Below, one piece after another: positions 35,478 to 44,384 of a DNA stretch of 64,000 nt (within the stretch, counting starts at the first letter, position 1; the number at the start of each line of letters is the position of its first letter). The DNA comes from G963664585 sp963664585 (GTDB lineage: Bacteria; Bacillota; Clostridia; Oscillospirales; Ruminococcaceae): NCBI GenBank assembly GCA_963664585.2, contig CAXXEO010000014.1:248001-312000 (forward strand), given 5' to 3'. Under the pieces are notes generated by a model. The model was not told the origin of the DNA, did no database searches, and saw nothing but the letters and a program-made list of their open reading frames with translations. The translations under genes and the position numbers were made by a program.

Positions 35478-37025
35478 TTATTTTTCTGACAACGCCTGTT
35501 TCACGTTTTGGACAAGCTCTCCCGTTTTGAGAAGCTCGGCAACTTGATTAATGTCGGGATAAAGCACCCGGTCCGACTCCAAAACCGGTATGATTCTACG
35601 GATTGTATCATAAGCAGCTTGTGTTCCTTTTCCCAAAGTTCCCGGTTGTTGCAGGTCAATTGCCTGAACTGCGCACATGCATTCAATGGCCAAAACATTT
35701 CTAACATTTTCGATGATCGTCCCTGCTTTTCTCGCAGAAATAGCCCCCATGCTGACATGATCCTCCTGATTGGCAGAAGTGGGTATCGAATCAACACTGG
35801 CAGGCGACGCCAGTATTTTGTTTTCCGAGACCAGACTGGCCGCCGTATACTGTGCTATCATATAGCCCGAATTGATCCCGCAGTGTTTTGCCAAAAACGC
35901 CGGGAGACCGCTGAGCTGCGGATTGACAAGTCTCTCAACTCTTCTCTCGCTGATATTGGCAAGCTCTGACAGCGCAATTGCCAGAAAGTCCAAAGCAAGT
36001 GCCAAGGGCTGCCCATGAAAGTTGCCTCCTGAAATAATATCTCCCTCTTCCGGAAATACAATCGGGTTGTCGGTGACAGAATTCATTTCAATGGCCATCA
36101 CATTTTTCACATAGTTGATGGCATCCATTGAAGCACCATGTACCTGTGGAACGCACCGCAGGGTATAGGCGTCCTGTACGCGGTCGGCTTTGTTTACATA
36201 GGTGCTTCCTTCCAAAATTTCGAGCATCTCTTTTGCACAGGCAATCTGCCCCGCATGGGGCCGAAGCTTGTGAATGCGTGAATCCATGGCGTTTGTCAGT
36301 CCCTGCAGCGCTTCCATCGTCAGTGCCGCCGCGATATTCGCAGTTTTCATCAGGTTTTCCGCTTCATAGATATGAAGGGAGCCGAGGGCAGTCATAATTT
36401 GAGTTCCGTTAATAAGTCCCAGACCATCTTTCCCGGCAAGCTCTATCACCGGAATTTCCGCTTTTTCCATTGCGGTTTTTCCGTCGGTTCGTTCTCCAAG
36501 GTATACGGCTTCTCCCAACCCAATCATAACCAGTGCCACATGCGCCAGATTTGCCAGATCTCCACTTGCTCCCAGAGAACCCTTTTCAGGAATCACAGGA
36601 TGAACGCCCTTGTTCAGCATATCCACAAGAGTGTCCACCACCCTTGGATTAACCCCTGAATGGCCATTTGCAAGAGTGTTAGCCCGTAACAGCATGATAG
36701 CACGGGTCACTTCTTCGCTAAACGGTTGGCCAACTCCGCATGCATGGCTCATGATCAGGTTTTTTTGAAGCTGTTTGGATTGATCCTGATCGATATAAAC
36801 ACTGCTCAGTTTGCCAAAGCCTGTTGTAATGCCATATACGGGGCTTTTCCCTTCAATTTTTTGCTTGACGATATCAAAAGCTATGACAATTCTTGCTTTT
36901 GCTTCTTCTGACAATTCTGCTTTCTGATGAAACCGGGCAATACGGATAATATCCTCTGTGACGAGGTCCTGACCTGTAATTTGAATCGTTTTTTTGTTGG
37001 CTGCCTTTTTGACCAGTGTATGCAT
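35478..37025 (-). CDS. hutH: histidine ammonia-lyase
   Basis: A 515-residue enzyme that deaminates L-histidine to trans-urocanate, the first step of the pathway. The MIO cofactor forms from A153-S154-G155 in GSLGASGDLANLAH. YGITTGFGKLSS (residues 64-75), NGTQIMTALGSLH, VQDAYTLRCVPQVHGA, SVTDNPIVF, GGNFHGQPLALALD and QEDHVSMGA are all present. It is the first gene of the hut operon, with AGGAGG before its ATG and a regulated leader upstream. Confidence 0.97.
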   Translation of the reverse strand: MHTLVKKAANKKTIQITGQDLVTEDIIRIARFHQKAELSEEAKARIVIAFDIVKQKIEGKSPVYGITTGFGKLSSVYIDQDQSKQLQKNLIMSHACGVGQPFSEEVTRAIMLLRANTLANGHSGVNPRVVDTLVDMLNKGVHPVIPEKGSLGASGDLANLAHVALVMIGLGEAVYLGERTDGKTAMEKAEIPVIELAGKDGLGLINGTQIMTALGSLHIYEAENLMKTANIAAALTMEALQGLTNAMDSRIHKLRPHAGQIACAKEMLEILEGSTYVNKADRVQDAYTLRCVPQVHGASMDAINYVKNVMAIEMNSVTDNPIVFPEEGDIISGGNFHGQPLALALDFLAIALSELANISERRVERLVNPQLSGLPAFLAKHCGINSGYMIAQYTAASLVSENKILASPASVDSIPTSANQEDHVSMGAISARKAGTIIENVRNVLAIECMCAVQAIDLQQPGTLGKGTQAAYDTIRRIIPVLESDRVLYPDINQVAELLKTGELVQNVKQALSEK

Positions 37026-37057
37026 TGTTGATTCCTCCTAAGAAATTCTAAATTGAC

Positions 37058-37102
37058 AAAATAAAAAGAGGACAAAACCCAGTACATCTGAGTTTTGCCC
37101 CC
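37058..37102 (-). terminator. intrinsic terminator in the hutH leader
   Basis: Stem GGGGGCAAAACTCAG/CTGGGTTTTGTCCTC (15 bp with three G-U pairs, loop ATGTA) followed by TTTTTATTTT. It lies between the promoter and the hutH RBS. Its 5' arm overlaps the GGGGGC that can pair with GCCC on the other side of NAG cluster 2, so the two foldings exclude each other. Confidence 0.85.
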
Positions 37103-37228
37103 TTACAACTAACAACTATGGGCTTAAATATTTAATTTTAGATTCTGTACGCTTTAAGAGTAGATTTGCTTATGGTATATTCCGTTCGCTTTTTTGATTT
37201 GCATTTGCCCCCTCATTACTAACAACTC
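37102..37228 (-). promoter_or_regulatory. HutP-type antitermination leader with two NAG clusters
   Basis: Cluster 1 (37212-37228) reads GAG-TTGT-TAG-TAAT-GAG and cluster 2 (37102-37118) reads TAG-TTGT-TAG-TTGT-AAG. Both are exact NAG-N4-NAG-N4-NAG, the known HutP RNA recognition pattern. Each cluster sits in the loop of a hairpin: CATTTGC/GCAAATG plus CCC/GGG for cluster 1, and GCCC/GGGC for cluster 2. The leader terminator follows. With hutP in the same operon, histidine-dependent antitermination is strongly indicated. Confidence 0.85.
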
Positions 37229-37259
37229 TGGGCCGTCCGCAAATGAATGAACTAAGTTT

Positions 37260-37288
37260 ATTATAGATTTTCCCCAAATACATGTCAA
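37260..37288 (-). promoter_or_regulatory. hut operon promoter
   Basis: Consensus TTGACA (37283-37288) and TATAAT (37260-37265) on the minus strand with a 17-base spacer. Transcription should start near 37252, upstream of both NAG clusters. Confidence 0.88.
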
Positions 37289-37300
37289 TAGGTGTAGAAT

Positions 37301-37753
37301 ATTATAGCAATTAATCATTTTATATTATGCAGAAATACAGTTGAAAATTCAGTTTTTAATACCACATAGAACTTTCTCAAAAAATAGGCGGATCACAATA
37401 GTTTTTACCAGTATACTCATAGCAATAACAAAACATCCCAAAGAAGCATAGCTTGAGGACTTCTGGTTGGCCTGACTGATTTTCGAGAAACAGGTCGCAC
37501 TTAATGCTACTATGACAAACCTTTATTGTCAGAAATAATGACGATGTGGGTTGTGTTTAGATGCAGCCGAAATAAGTTTAAAACCGTGTTTACGGTTATG
37601 ATTGAGTATGGCAGATTTCTATGTTAGTATAGACAAAGATAATGTACCCGTTGCGATTGCAATACTGGAAAAGATCCCAAAACAGCCGATTTTTACTGTA
37701 AGAGGAGCTTCAGTTTAAATATATCGATGCATAATCGGTATTCGTATCAGTGC
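37301..37753. other. intergenic region upstream of the hut promoter
   Basis: Holds no complete gene. A minus-strand frame at about 37365-37530 reads like a hydrophobic membrane-protein tail (SYASLGCFVIAMSILVKTIVIRLFFEKVL). A 36-codon plus-strand ORF at 37608-37718 (MADFYVSIDKDNVPVAIAILEKIPK...) lacks a good RBS. Both may be gene remnants; neither is recognised. Confidence 0.35.
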
Positions 37754-37859
37754 TATAGCCAATTAACATAAAAACTGGCTATATATAAAACGTCATTTTC
37801 TTCCCATGCCTTCGGCGGGGGAAGAAATCACAAGCTTGTTTTCAAGTTAATCAACTATA
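37754..37859 (+). repeat. 106-bp palindromic element, copy 7
   Basis: Copy with CCCATGCC in the central stem (two mismatches). It ends 41 bases before the moxR start codon, so it lies in or next to the promoter region of the MoxR operon. Confidence 0.92.
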
Positions 37860-37899
37860 ATTTAAAAGGACAGAAATTTTGAGTAACGGGAGTTGTAAG

Positions 37900-38865
37900 A
37901 TGAATATTAAGGATTTTTGCGACAAAATGGGCTCCATAAAAACCAGCATCAGTAAAGTAATCATAGGAAAAGAAAAAGTTGTTGATTTGATTTTAACCGC
38001 TATATTATCCGAGGGCCATGTTATATTGGAGGACGTGCCGGGTGTGGGTAAGACATTGCTGGCTAAAACTTTAGCCAAATCTTTGGATTTGGACTTTAAA
38101 CGGATTCAGTTCACCCCGGATCTTTTGCCTTCTGATGTCCTTGGCGTGAATATTTATAACCAGAAAACTTCAACGTTTGATTTTAAACCCGGGCCAATCA
38201 GCTGTAATCTGCTTTTGGCAGATGAAATCAACAGGGCTACCCCTAAAACCCAATCCAGTCTTTTAGAGGCGATGGAAGAACGCCAGTACACCATTGAAGG
38301 GATCACCAGAAAGCAGGAGCTTCCGTTTATTGTTCTGGCAACACAAAACCCCGTTGAAATGGAAGGCACATTTCCTCTGCCTGAAGCCCAGCTTGACCGT
38401 TTTTTGATGAAGATAAAAGTGGGCTATCCGTCTTTGGAAGAAGAAAAGATATTAATCCATCGTTTTCAGAAAACGAACCCGCTCGATGAAATTACACCCG
38501 TTCTCAGTAAAGCGGAAATCCTGGAGCTGCAAAATGCAGTGAAAGATGTTTTTATGCATGAAGAGATTGAGGAGTATTTACTTACGTTGGTGAGATCTAC
38601 CCGTGAACATCCTTCTTTGAGCTTAGGAGCCAGCCCCAGAGCCTCGTTATGTTTATCAAAATGTGCTCGAGCTTTGGCAGCCGTCAAAGGACGGGAATAT
38701 GTGATACCCGATGATGTCAAGGAATTAGCCGAGCCAATCCTAGGCCACAGGATTTTAATGGATTCTCAGAGCTTCTTAAAGAATATTACTCCTGAAAACG
38801 TAATTGGCGAGTTGCTTCTGAAAATTCCTGCTCCGGTTGAAAGATTAGAGGATTGGGGAAAGTAA
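37900..38865 (+). CDS. MoxR-family AAA+ ATPase
   Basis: A ~321-residue ATPase with Walker A DVPGVGKT, Walker B LLADEINRATPKTQSSLLEAMEERQ, sensor 1 VLATQNPVEMEGTFPLPEAQLDRF and the C-terminal lid with SLGASPRASLCLSKCARALAAVKGREYVIPDDV. MoxR proteins act as chaperones for partner complexes. The following genes encode DUF58 and DUF4129 proteins, the usual partners. Start chosen at ATG (MNIKDFCDKMGS) with GGGAG before it; an upstream TTG at 37879 is also possible. Confidence 0.93.
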   Translation: MNIKDFCDKMGSIKTSISKVIIGKEKVVDLILTAILSEGHVILEDVPGVGKTLLAKTLAKSLDLDFKRIQFTPDLLPSDVLGVNIYNQKTSTFDFKPGPISCNLLLADEINRATPKTQSSLLEAMEERQYTIEGITRKQELPFIVLATQNPVEMEGTFPLPEAQLDRFLMKIKVGYPSLEEEKILIHRFQKTNPLDEITPVLSKAEILELQNAVKDVFMHEEIEEYLLTLVRSTREHPSLSLGASPRASLCLSKCARALAAVKGREYVIPDDVKELAEPILGHRILMDSQSFLKNITPENVIGELLLKIPAPVERLEDWGK

Positions 38866-38866
38866 C

Positions 38867-40033
38867 ATGTTGTTTCTATGCCTCGCCATTTTGACAGTCA
38901 TCGGTGTCATGTATTTATTGCAGCAGTGGGCGCCTTCTCATTTCGAATTCAAACATACCGTCAACAAAAGCAAGGTCAGTTTTGGTGAGTCAGTCGAATA
39001 CAAGCAGGTTTTTATCAATAAGAAGGTATTGCCTCTACCTTGGGTCACAATAGAAACTGATTTTACAAAAGGAATAGAGTTCCTCAAGGGAACGATTGTA
39101 TCGCATTACATGTCAAACAAACAGCTTCTTGCCGGCATTGTGTCAACATTGTGGTATGAAAAGGTGACCAGAACTTATCCGGTTCAATGCGACAACCGCG
39201 GTGTGTTCTACTTTGGACCCACTAAACTGATTTTTGGAGATGTAATCGGACTGTCTCAAGCAAATGCAATTACTGAAAGCCGTACAGTAAGCGTGGTTGT
39301 TTATCCACGTGTTTTAGATGTGAAAACAAACAATCGTAATTCGCTGAGTTTAAGCGGAAAAAAAGAGCGGCAGAATTTTATCTTCCAGGATCCATACAGT
39401 TTTGTGGGCACCAGGGATTATTTGCCTGGCGACAGCCCAAAACTGGTCAACTGGAAAGTTTCGGCGCGCCTTAACAAACTACAGGTGAATACTTATTTTG
39501 CGGCAACGTCACCAAAGGTTGCGATTTTTTTAAATATTAACGCTTCACAATGCAGCTGGTGTCCTGAAAGCACTGACGTTTTGGAACTGGCTGTTATGAC
39601 GGCCGCCGCTGTATGCAATAAGGCGATACAGGAGGGCAGCGAGGTGCTTTTGGCTGGGAATTTTCGGGTCATGACGGAAGAAATGGATACGGACCTGACA
39701 ACCGTCATTCCCTTTGGTCAGGGACCCGAGCATCTGAGAGTCCTTCTTGAGTCGTTGGCGCGACTTCATCCGTATGGAATTTCCGGAGTGGAGCAGATCA
39801 TACTCAAAATCCTTCCTCAAATAGCCCGTGAAAGCAAATTAGTATTGGTTACACCCTATTTTGATTCTACTTTAGCCAGAGTTCTGGAAAAGGCCAAAAT
39901 GAATGGCATCCACCTGCTGTTGATTTTAGTGGGTGATAAACACTTGAATACGCCCGCTACTCCAGGCATTGAGACCTATCGGGCTGTTGGGGAGGGAAAC
40001 TGGCGTGAAATGGATGCGCTTAAACTGGTCTGA
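38867..40033 (+). CDS. DUF58 domain protein (MoxR partner)
   Basis: A 388-residue protein with an N-terminal membrane segment (LFLCLAILTVIGVMYLL). A beta-rich region is followed by the DUF58 core RDYLPGDSPKLVNWKVSARLNKLQVNTYFAATSPKVAIFLNI and a VWA-like C-terminal part with LVLVTPYFDSTLARVLEKAKMNG. It starts one base after the moxR stop codon, so the two are translationally coupled. Family members are thought to be assembled or regulated by MoxR ATPases at the cell envelope; the exact role is unknown. Confidence 0.9.
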   Translation: MLFLCLAILTVIGVMYLLQQWAPSHFEFKHTVNKSKVSFGESVEYKQVFINKKVLPLPWVTIETDFTKGIEFLKGTIVSHYMSNKQLLAGIVSTLWYEKVTRTYPVQCDNRGVFYFGPTKLIFGDVIGLSQANAITESRTVSVVVYPRVLDVKTNNRNSLSLSGKKERQNFIFQDPYSFVGTRDYLPGDSPKLVNWKVSARLNKLQVNTYFAATSPKVAIFLNINASQCSWCPESTDVLELAVMTAAAVCNKAIQEGSEVLLAGNFRVMTEEMDTDLTTVIPFGQGPEHLRVLLESLARLHPYGISGVEQIILKILPQIARESKLVLVTPYFDSTLARVLEKAKMNGIHLLLILVGDKHLNTPATPGIETYRAVGEGNWREMDALKLV

Positions 40034-41360
40034 ATGTTTAAAAAAAGTGGCTCTTTTTTGCTTTTACAGTACTCTGACCAGGCTGCTTCTTGTTGTTTTA
40101 GGCTTGTATTTCTATGGCAATGCAGACGGTTTTATGTCGGCAGAGCAGTCATTCCTTTACTTATTATGGGGCTTTATCTTTAATCAGATCTATGTTCTGT
40201 TAAAGAGCGAACCTGTAAAACGCCTTTTCTTTGCTGTTAACGTGTTGGCTGTCATTGCATTTTCGCTGGATAGTTCTATTTTGATAGATTTCCATCTGGC
40301 TTTGGTCATGCATTTTGTTTTTGCGTTTTCTGTTTATTTATTGGGTGTCCGGTCAGCCGGTTTCGGTACCGATCATTATGCTTTTTTGCGAAGTGTCAAG
40401 CTGTCAACAGCCCTGATATTGGTGGAACTCTTTTTCTTTCGTTCGATAGTTGCGAGCAAGGCGATTATCCCATACTTAGCCGCGTACATTGTTGCCGCAC
40501 TGGTGACGCTCGCCATTTTGAATTTGGAAAAATTGCAAAAAGGGCCATTGAAAAGTCATCTGGAAGGAATTCGCAAAAAATGGATGCTGTTGTCACTATT
40601 CATTTCAATCTTCATTGTAATCATTACTGGCTTGCTGTATGGCCTTTATAGTCCTGATTTTCTTCAAACAATCGGTATAATTCTGTATCAGGTTTATTCC
40701 GTATTTGCAAAAATCATCATGACAATTTTATACCCGATTTTATATGTCCTATCATTTTTAGTGAATGCTCTGCTGGGTTTAATACTGAAAAGAGTTGCAA
40801 CTGGTCGGCCTGGCCAAGAAATTCAGCTGAATAATGACCCATTGTTTCAAGAAGAAGCAGTGGCGGGATTGCCGGCTTATATACAGGTGATTCTCAATAC
40901 GTTTGTACTATTGACAATAGCAGGAATACTGATCTTCATACTTATAAAGGTCTTAAGGCCTTTTCTAACCTATCAACAGGATGATCTCGAGGATGAAAGA
41001 GAATCCGTCTATTCTAAAGGGCAGATGAAGAAAAACTTGTCAAATGTATTAAAGCGGTTAAAGGTCGCGTTTGGACGCAGAAGCCTTTTTGAAAACACCC
41101 CGGCAAATCTTTGCCGCAAAATATACGTGGATCTTTTGGTGATTTCCCAAAAAGCCGGCTTTCAGCGCAAACAGGGGAATACCGCAAGGGAGTTTCAGAA
41201 ATCTATTGCGACAGCGTTCCATCAGACGGATGACGCAGCTGTAGCGGAGCTAACCGATATTTATGAACTGGCAAGATATCATCCGGCAGTGGTTACTGAA
41301 AATGAGGTCACAGCCATGAAAGATATCGTAAAGACTCTGACGCCAAGTCGTAAAGCTTGA
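40005..41360 (+). CDS. multi-spanning membrane protein with C-terminal DUF4129-like domain
   Basis: A ~451-residue protein with about eight to nine membrane helices between residues 10 and 330. A cytoplasmic or extracytoplasmic helical domain follows (NTPANLCRKIYVDLLVISQKAGFQRKQGNTAREFQKSIA...LTDIYELARYHPAVV), which resembles DUF4129. This domain usually closes transglutaminase-like proteins in MoxR-DUF58 operons, but no transglutaminase domain is present here. The start is GTG at 40005 with GGGAGG ten bases upstream, overlapping the DUF58 gene by 29 bases. Confidence 0.8.
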   Translation: MKWMRLNWSECLKKVALFCFYSTLTRLLLVVLGLYFYGNADGFMSAEQSFLYLLWGFIFNQIYVLLKSEPVKRLFFAVNVLAVIAFSLDSSILIDFHLALVMHFVFAFSVYLLGVRSAGFGTDHYAFLRSVKLSTALILVELFFFRSIVASKAIIPYLAAYIVAALVTLAILNLEKLQKGPLKSHLEGIRKKWMLLSLFISIFIVIITGLLYGLYSPDFLQTIGIILYQVYSVFAKIIMTILYPILYVLSFLVNALLGLILKRVATGRPGQEIQLNNDPLFQEEAVAGLPAYIQVILNTFVLLTIAGILIFILIKVLRPFLTYQQDDLEDERESVYSKGQMKKNLSNVLKRLKVAFGRRSLFENTPANLCRKIYVDLLVISQKAGFQRKQGNTAREFQKSIATAFHQTDDAAVAELTDIYELARYHPAVVTENEVTAMKDIVKTLTPSRKA

Positions 41361-41369
41361 GTCTTTGTA

Positions 41370-41564
41370 ATGTCTCCGATGGGGTGTTTAAATGAAACGG
41401 ATCAATATATGAAAATGGTAATAGAAGAAGCTAAAATAAGCTTGTGCGAACGGAATAATGGTTTCGGCACTGTCATTGTGAAGGATGGCGCTTTAAAAGC
41501 CTTGGCACATGATGGAGATAAAACGGAAAATGATCCGTCATCTGCTGCATACAGTGAACTATAA
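41370..41564 (+). pseudogene. N-terminal relic of a nucleoside/nucleotide deaminase
   Basis: The frame reads NETDQYMKMVIEEAKISLCERNNGFGTVIVKDGALKALAHDGDKTENDPSS, which matches the start of CMP/dCMP deaminase-type zinc enzymes. The frame breaks off exactly where the zinc-binding HAE motif should follow DP(T/S). No convincing start codon or RBS is visible. The 3' end overlaps the upstream extension of the acetyltransferase frame. Non-functional. Confidence 0.75.
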
Positions 41565-41592
41565 AAACTTGATTAGAACAGGAGCCTTAAAA

Positions 41593-42138
41593 GTGGAATA
41601 TACAAATCACAGCCATTTTGTCGTTTCAAAAGGCACGACAGATGATATAGACCAGTTAGAGCAACTCTATCTAGACTTAACTGATTATTTAGAAAAAGGC
41701 ATTAATTATCCGGGTTGGTCCCAGAAAAGATATCCTGTCAGACAAACAGCCATTGACGGAGTTGCAAATAGTCATTTGTATGTGTTGAAGATAAGTAACA
41801 ACATTGCAGGTTCCATTATCCTAAGCCATGAACCAGAAGCCGCCTATTCACAGGTAAAATGGGAAATTGAAGCAAATGATCGAGATATTATCGTTCTGCG
41901 TACGCTTGCGGTTCACCCTGCCTATATGAAAAGCGGCGTAGCGAAAGCATTGCTGGATTACGCGAGGGAATATGCTGTTCAGCATAAGATGAAGGCTATT
42001 CGTTTAGATGCTTTCATTGATAATGTGCCAGCAATCGCGTTATATGAAAAATGTCAGTATCAGTACAGAGGAACTGTAGATTTGGGCTTAAACATCCCAG
42101 GCCTTCAATGGTTTAAGCTGTATGAAATGATTTTATAG
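41593..42138 (+). CDS. GNAT-family N-acetyltransferase
   Basis: A 181-residue acetyltransferase with FVVSKGTTDDIDQLEQLYLDLTDYL at the N-terminus, a central sheet and the acetyl-CoA binding region VLRTLAVHPAYMKSGVAKALLDYAREYAVQHKMKAIRLDAFIDNVPAIALYEKCQY. Substrate unknown. GTG at 41593 is taken as the start because AGGAG lies eight bases upstream; the longer frame runs into the deaminase relic. The gene does not appear coupled to the MoxR operon. Confidence 0.87.
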   Translation: MEYTNHSHFVVSKGTTDDIDQLEQLYLDLTDYLEKGINYPGWSQKRYPVRQTAIDGVANSHLYVLKISNNIAGSIILSHEPEAAYSQVKWEIEANDRDIIVLRTLAVHPAYMKSGVAKALLDYAREYAVQHKMKAIRLDAFIDNVPAIALYEKCQYQYRGTVDLGLNIPGLQWFKLYEMIL

Positions 42139-42147
42139 TTTAATGAG

Positions 42148-42256
42148 CACTAGTCGCTTATAAAATTTAAACGTGTCTTTAAGGGATTTGGAATATTTTG
42201 CATATCTTCCGCCGACGGCGGGAGATATGCAAGGCTAAGATTTACAGAGCACTAGT
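42148..42256 (+). repeat. second palindrome family (ACTAGT-ended), copy 3
   Basis: Bounded on both sides by GCACTAGT (42148 and 42246). It has the central hairpin TTGCATATCTTCCGCC/GGCGGGAGATATGCAA. The right tail, read in reverse, aligns with the tail of the copy at 25316. The flanking ACTAGT sequences suggest this is a whole element of ~105 bp. Confidence 0.78.
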
Positions 42257-42290
42257 TATCTTGTTTTTCACATGCTTACTAACGGGTACC

Positions 42291-42318
42291 CACGCCTTTA
42301 AGCAGGGATACCCGTTTC
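42291..42318 (+). terminator. terminator-like hairpin after the acetyltransferase gene
   Basis: Stem AACGGGTACCC/GG(A)TACCCGTT with a weak TTCAAATC tail. It lies ~150 bases past the stop, beyond the ACTAGT-family element that seems to have inserted in between. Confidence 0.55.
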
Positions 42319-42368
42319 AAATCATCCAGTTAAAAGTATACTCTATATAAATTTTGCAGTTTTAGAAA

Positions 42369-42473
42369 TATAGCCAATTAACTTAAAACCTGGCTATAGT
42401 TAAAACGTCATTTTCTTCCCCCGCCCAAGGCGGGGAAGAAATCACAAGCTTGTTTTCAAGTTAATCAACTATA
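42369..42473 (+). repeat. 106-bp palindromic element, copy 8
   Basis: Copy with TTCCCCCGCCCAAGGCGGGGAA as central stem-loop and a slightly altered left arm (ACTTAAAACCTGGC). Confidence 0.92.
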
Positions 42474-42629
42474 GATGGTAATTAGTTGTAATGTGTAATA
42501 TACTGAAATTATAGTAATATTTAAAACAAAAATGGACTGCTTGTTGCGGGGAAGACAGAGTTCAAATTTCTCTTTATATTCGCGCTATTGCTATAACAAG
42601 TGAATCTCTGTATCTAGGAGTGTGATACT

Positions 42630-44384
42630 ATGTCTGAAAGAAATAGTTCGCATCGTGGAGAAAGACAGAAATACTTCAATGTTTATTTTAAAAAGCTCTT
42701 TAACGAAACTGAGTTTAATGCAAAGGGACAGGCTTTGAAAATTATACATGCCTATCTTTCCGTTGGATGTTTATGGGTATTGTTATCCGATGAATTCGTA
42801 GGCTATGTATTTATGCATCGTTCAAGCATTTTACTGATCAGTATAGTCAAGGGCTTGATTTTTGTGATTTTCACTTCTGTTTTAGGCTATTGGTTAGTAT
42901 ATAATGCACTTAAGAAGGCAATAGATTCGAAAGACAGAATGAAAATGGCTAATGACGAACTTGAGAAGTCTAATATGTTATTTAAGGCGATTTTGGAAAG
43001 CTCCCCCGAAGTGATCGTATTTGCTTTAGATAACGAGTATTGCTACACGGCCTTTAACCAAAGGCATAAGGATACCATGCTTCAAATATGGGGCAAAGAG
43101 ATAAGCACTGGCATGAATATTCTGGATGTTATCGGTACTGATGAAGATCGTTATAAAGCACAAGAAAACTTTGATAGAGCTCTGACTGGGAAAAGCTTTT
43201 CGCTGGTTGAAGAATACGGCGACGAAACACTTTCGCGTTTATATTGGCAAAATTACTATTCACCCATTATCTCAGATGATGGAAAAATTGTTGGTATGAC
43301 CTGTTTTGTGCTGAACATTACAGCGCTTAAAATTGCAAAAGAAGAAAATGAGTATCTCAGCTATCATGATAAATTAACAGGTCTTTATAATCGCAAATTT
43401 TATGTTGAAACACTAAAACAGACAGATGTACCAAGAAATTTACCAATTTCTATTATTATGGGAGATGTAAATGGGCTAAAGCTTGTTAATGATGCTTTTG
43501 GGCAACAAATGGGTGATGAACTTTTGAAATTGTCTGCTGCGGCCATCATAAACGCCTGTGATTCGGATGATATCATTGCGAGGTGGGGTGGGGATGAATT
43601 TATTATTTTATTGCCTAAAACTAGCGCTAAGGAAGCTGAAGCGGTCGTCAGCAGAATAAAAGAACAATGTGCAGACAAGCAAGTGAACGCGATTCATGTA
43701 GAACTGTCCTTTGGATGCGCAACAAAAGAAAATGCAGATGAAGAACTAGGGGATATTATCAAAAATGCTGAAGATTCTATGTTCAAGCATAAAATGGTCG
43801 AAAGCAAAAGTATAAGAAGCCATATCATAAAAACAATTATGAACACTTTGCACGAAAAGAATCCAAGAGAAGAAGCACATTCAAAAAGAGTAGGAGAAAT
43901 CAGTCGAAAAATTGGAATGGCCATGTGCATACCTGATATAGATGTGAGAACGCTTAATCTAGCCGGTTTTCTTCATGATATTGGAAAGATAGGAATAGAA
44001 GAAGGAATTTTGAATAAACCAGGGGTACTTACGGTGCCGGAACTGGATTTAATAAAGCAGCATCCTGAAATTGGATATCGAATCATCAAGTCGTCATATG
44101 GAATATCGGAAATTGCCGTGGCTATCCTGGCGCACCATGAGAGATGGGATGGAACAGGATACCCCAACGGTTTAAAAGGGGAAGAAATTCCGAAGTTTGC
44201 ACGGATCATTGCCATTGCAGACAGTTATGACGCGATGACAAGCGAACGTCCCTATCAAATAGTGATGACTACAGAAGAAGCTATAAGAATCATTAAAAAA
44301 AATGCTGGCATACAATTTGATCCGATAATCGCAGAAATATTTGTTGAACAGGTTTTTAATTGTAAATGGGATTCTTATAGTTGA
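42630..44384 (+). CDS. membrane PAS-GGDEF-HD-GYP cyclic di-GMP protein
   Basis: A 584-residue protein. Two N-terminal helices (residues ~35-100) are followed by a PAS domain (FKAILESSPEVIVFALDNEYCYTAFNQRHKDTM). The GGDEF domain has YHDKLTGLYNRKF, MGDVNGLKLVNDAFGQ and active-site RWGGDEF. The HD-GYP phosphodiesterase domain has GFLHDIGKIGIEEGILNKPG, HPEIGYRII and HHERWDGTGYPNGLKGEEIP. Both synthesis and hydrolysis motifs look intact, though MGDVNG replaces the usual DID(Y/H)FK. The last two codons and the TGA stop come from repeat copy 9, which has inserted at the original stop codon. Confidence 0.92.
   Translation: MSERNSSHRGERQKYFNVYFKKLFNETEFNAKGQALKIIHAYLSVGCLWVLLSDEFVGYVFMHRSSILLISIVKGLIFVIFTSVLGYWLVYNALKKAIDSKDRMKMANDELEKSNMLFKAILESSPEVIVFALDNEYCYTAFNQRHKDTMLQIWGKEISTGMNILDVIGTDEDRYKAQENFDRALTGKSFSLVEEYGDETLSRLYWQNYYSPIISDDGKIVGMTCFVLNITALKIAKEENEYLSYHDKLTGLYNRKFYVETLKQTDVPRNLPISIIMGDVNGLKLVNDAFGQQMGDELLKLSAAAIINACDSDDIIARWGGDEFIILLPKTSAKEAEAVVSRIKEQCADKQVNAIHVELSFGCATKENADEELGDIIKNAEDSMFKHKMVESKSIRSHIIKTIMNTLHEKNPREEAHSKRVGEISRKIGMAMCIPDIDVRTLNLAGFLHDIGKIGIEEGILNKPGVLTVPELDLIKQHPEIGYRIIKSSYGISEIAVAILAHHERWDGTGYPNGLKGEEIPKFARIIAIADSYDAMTSERPYQIVMTTEEAIRIIKKNAGIQFDPIIAEIFVEQVFNCKWDSYS

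Noticed and set aside
36128..36397. Plus-strand ORF with protein-like length opposite hutH
   Set aside because: Complete antisense shadow of a conserved gene; no RBS and no recognisable motif.
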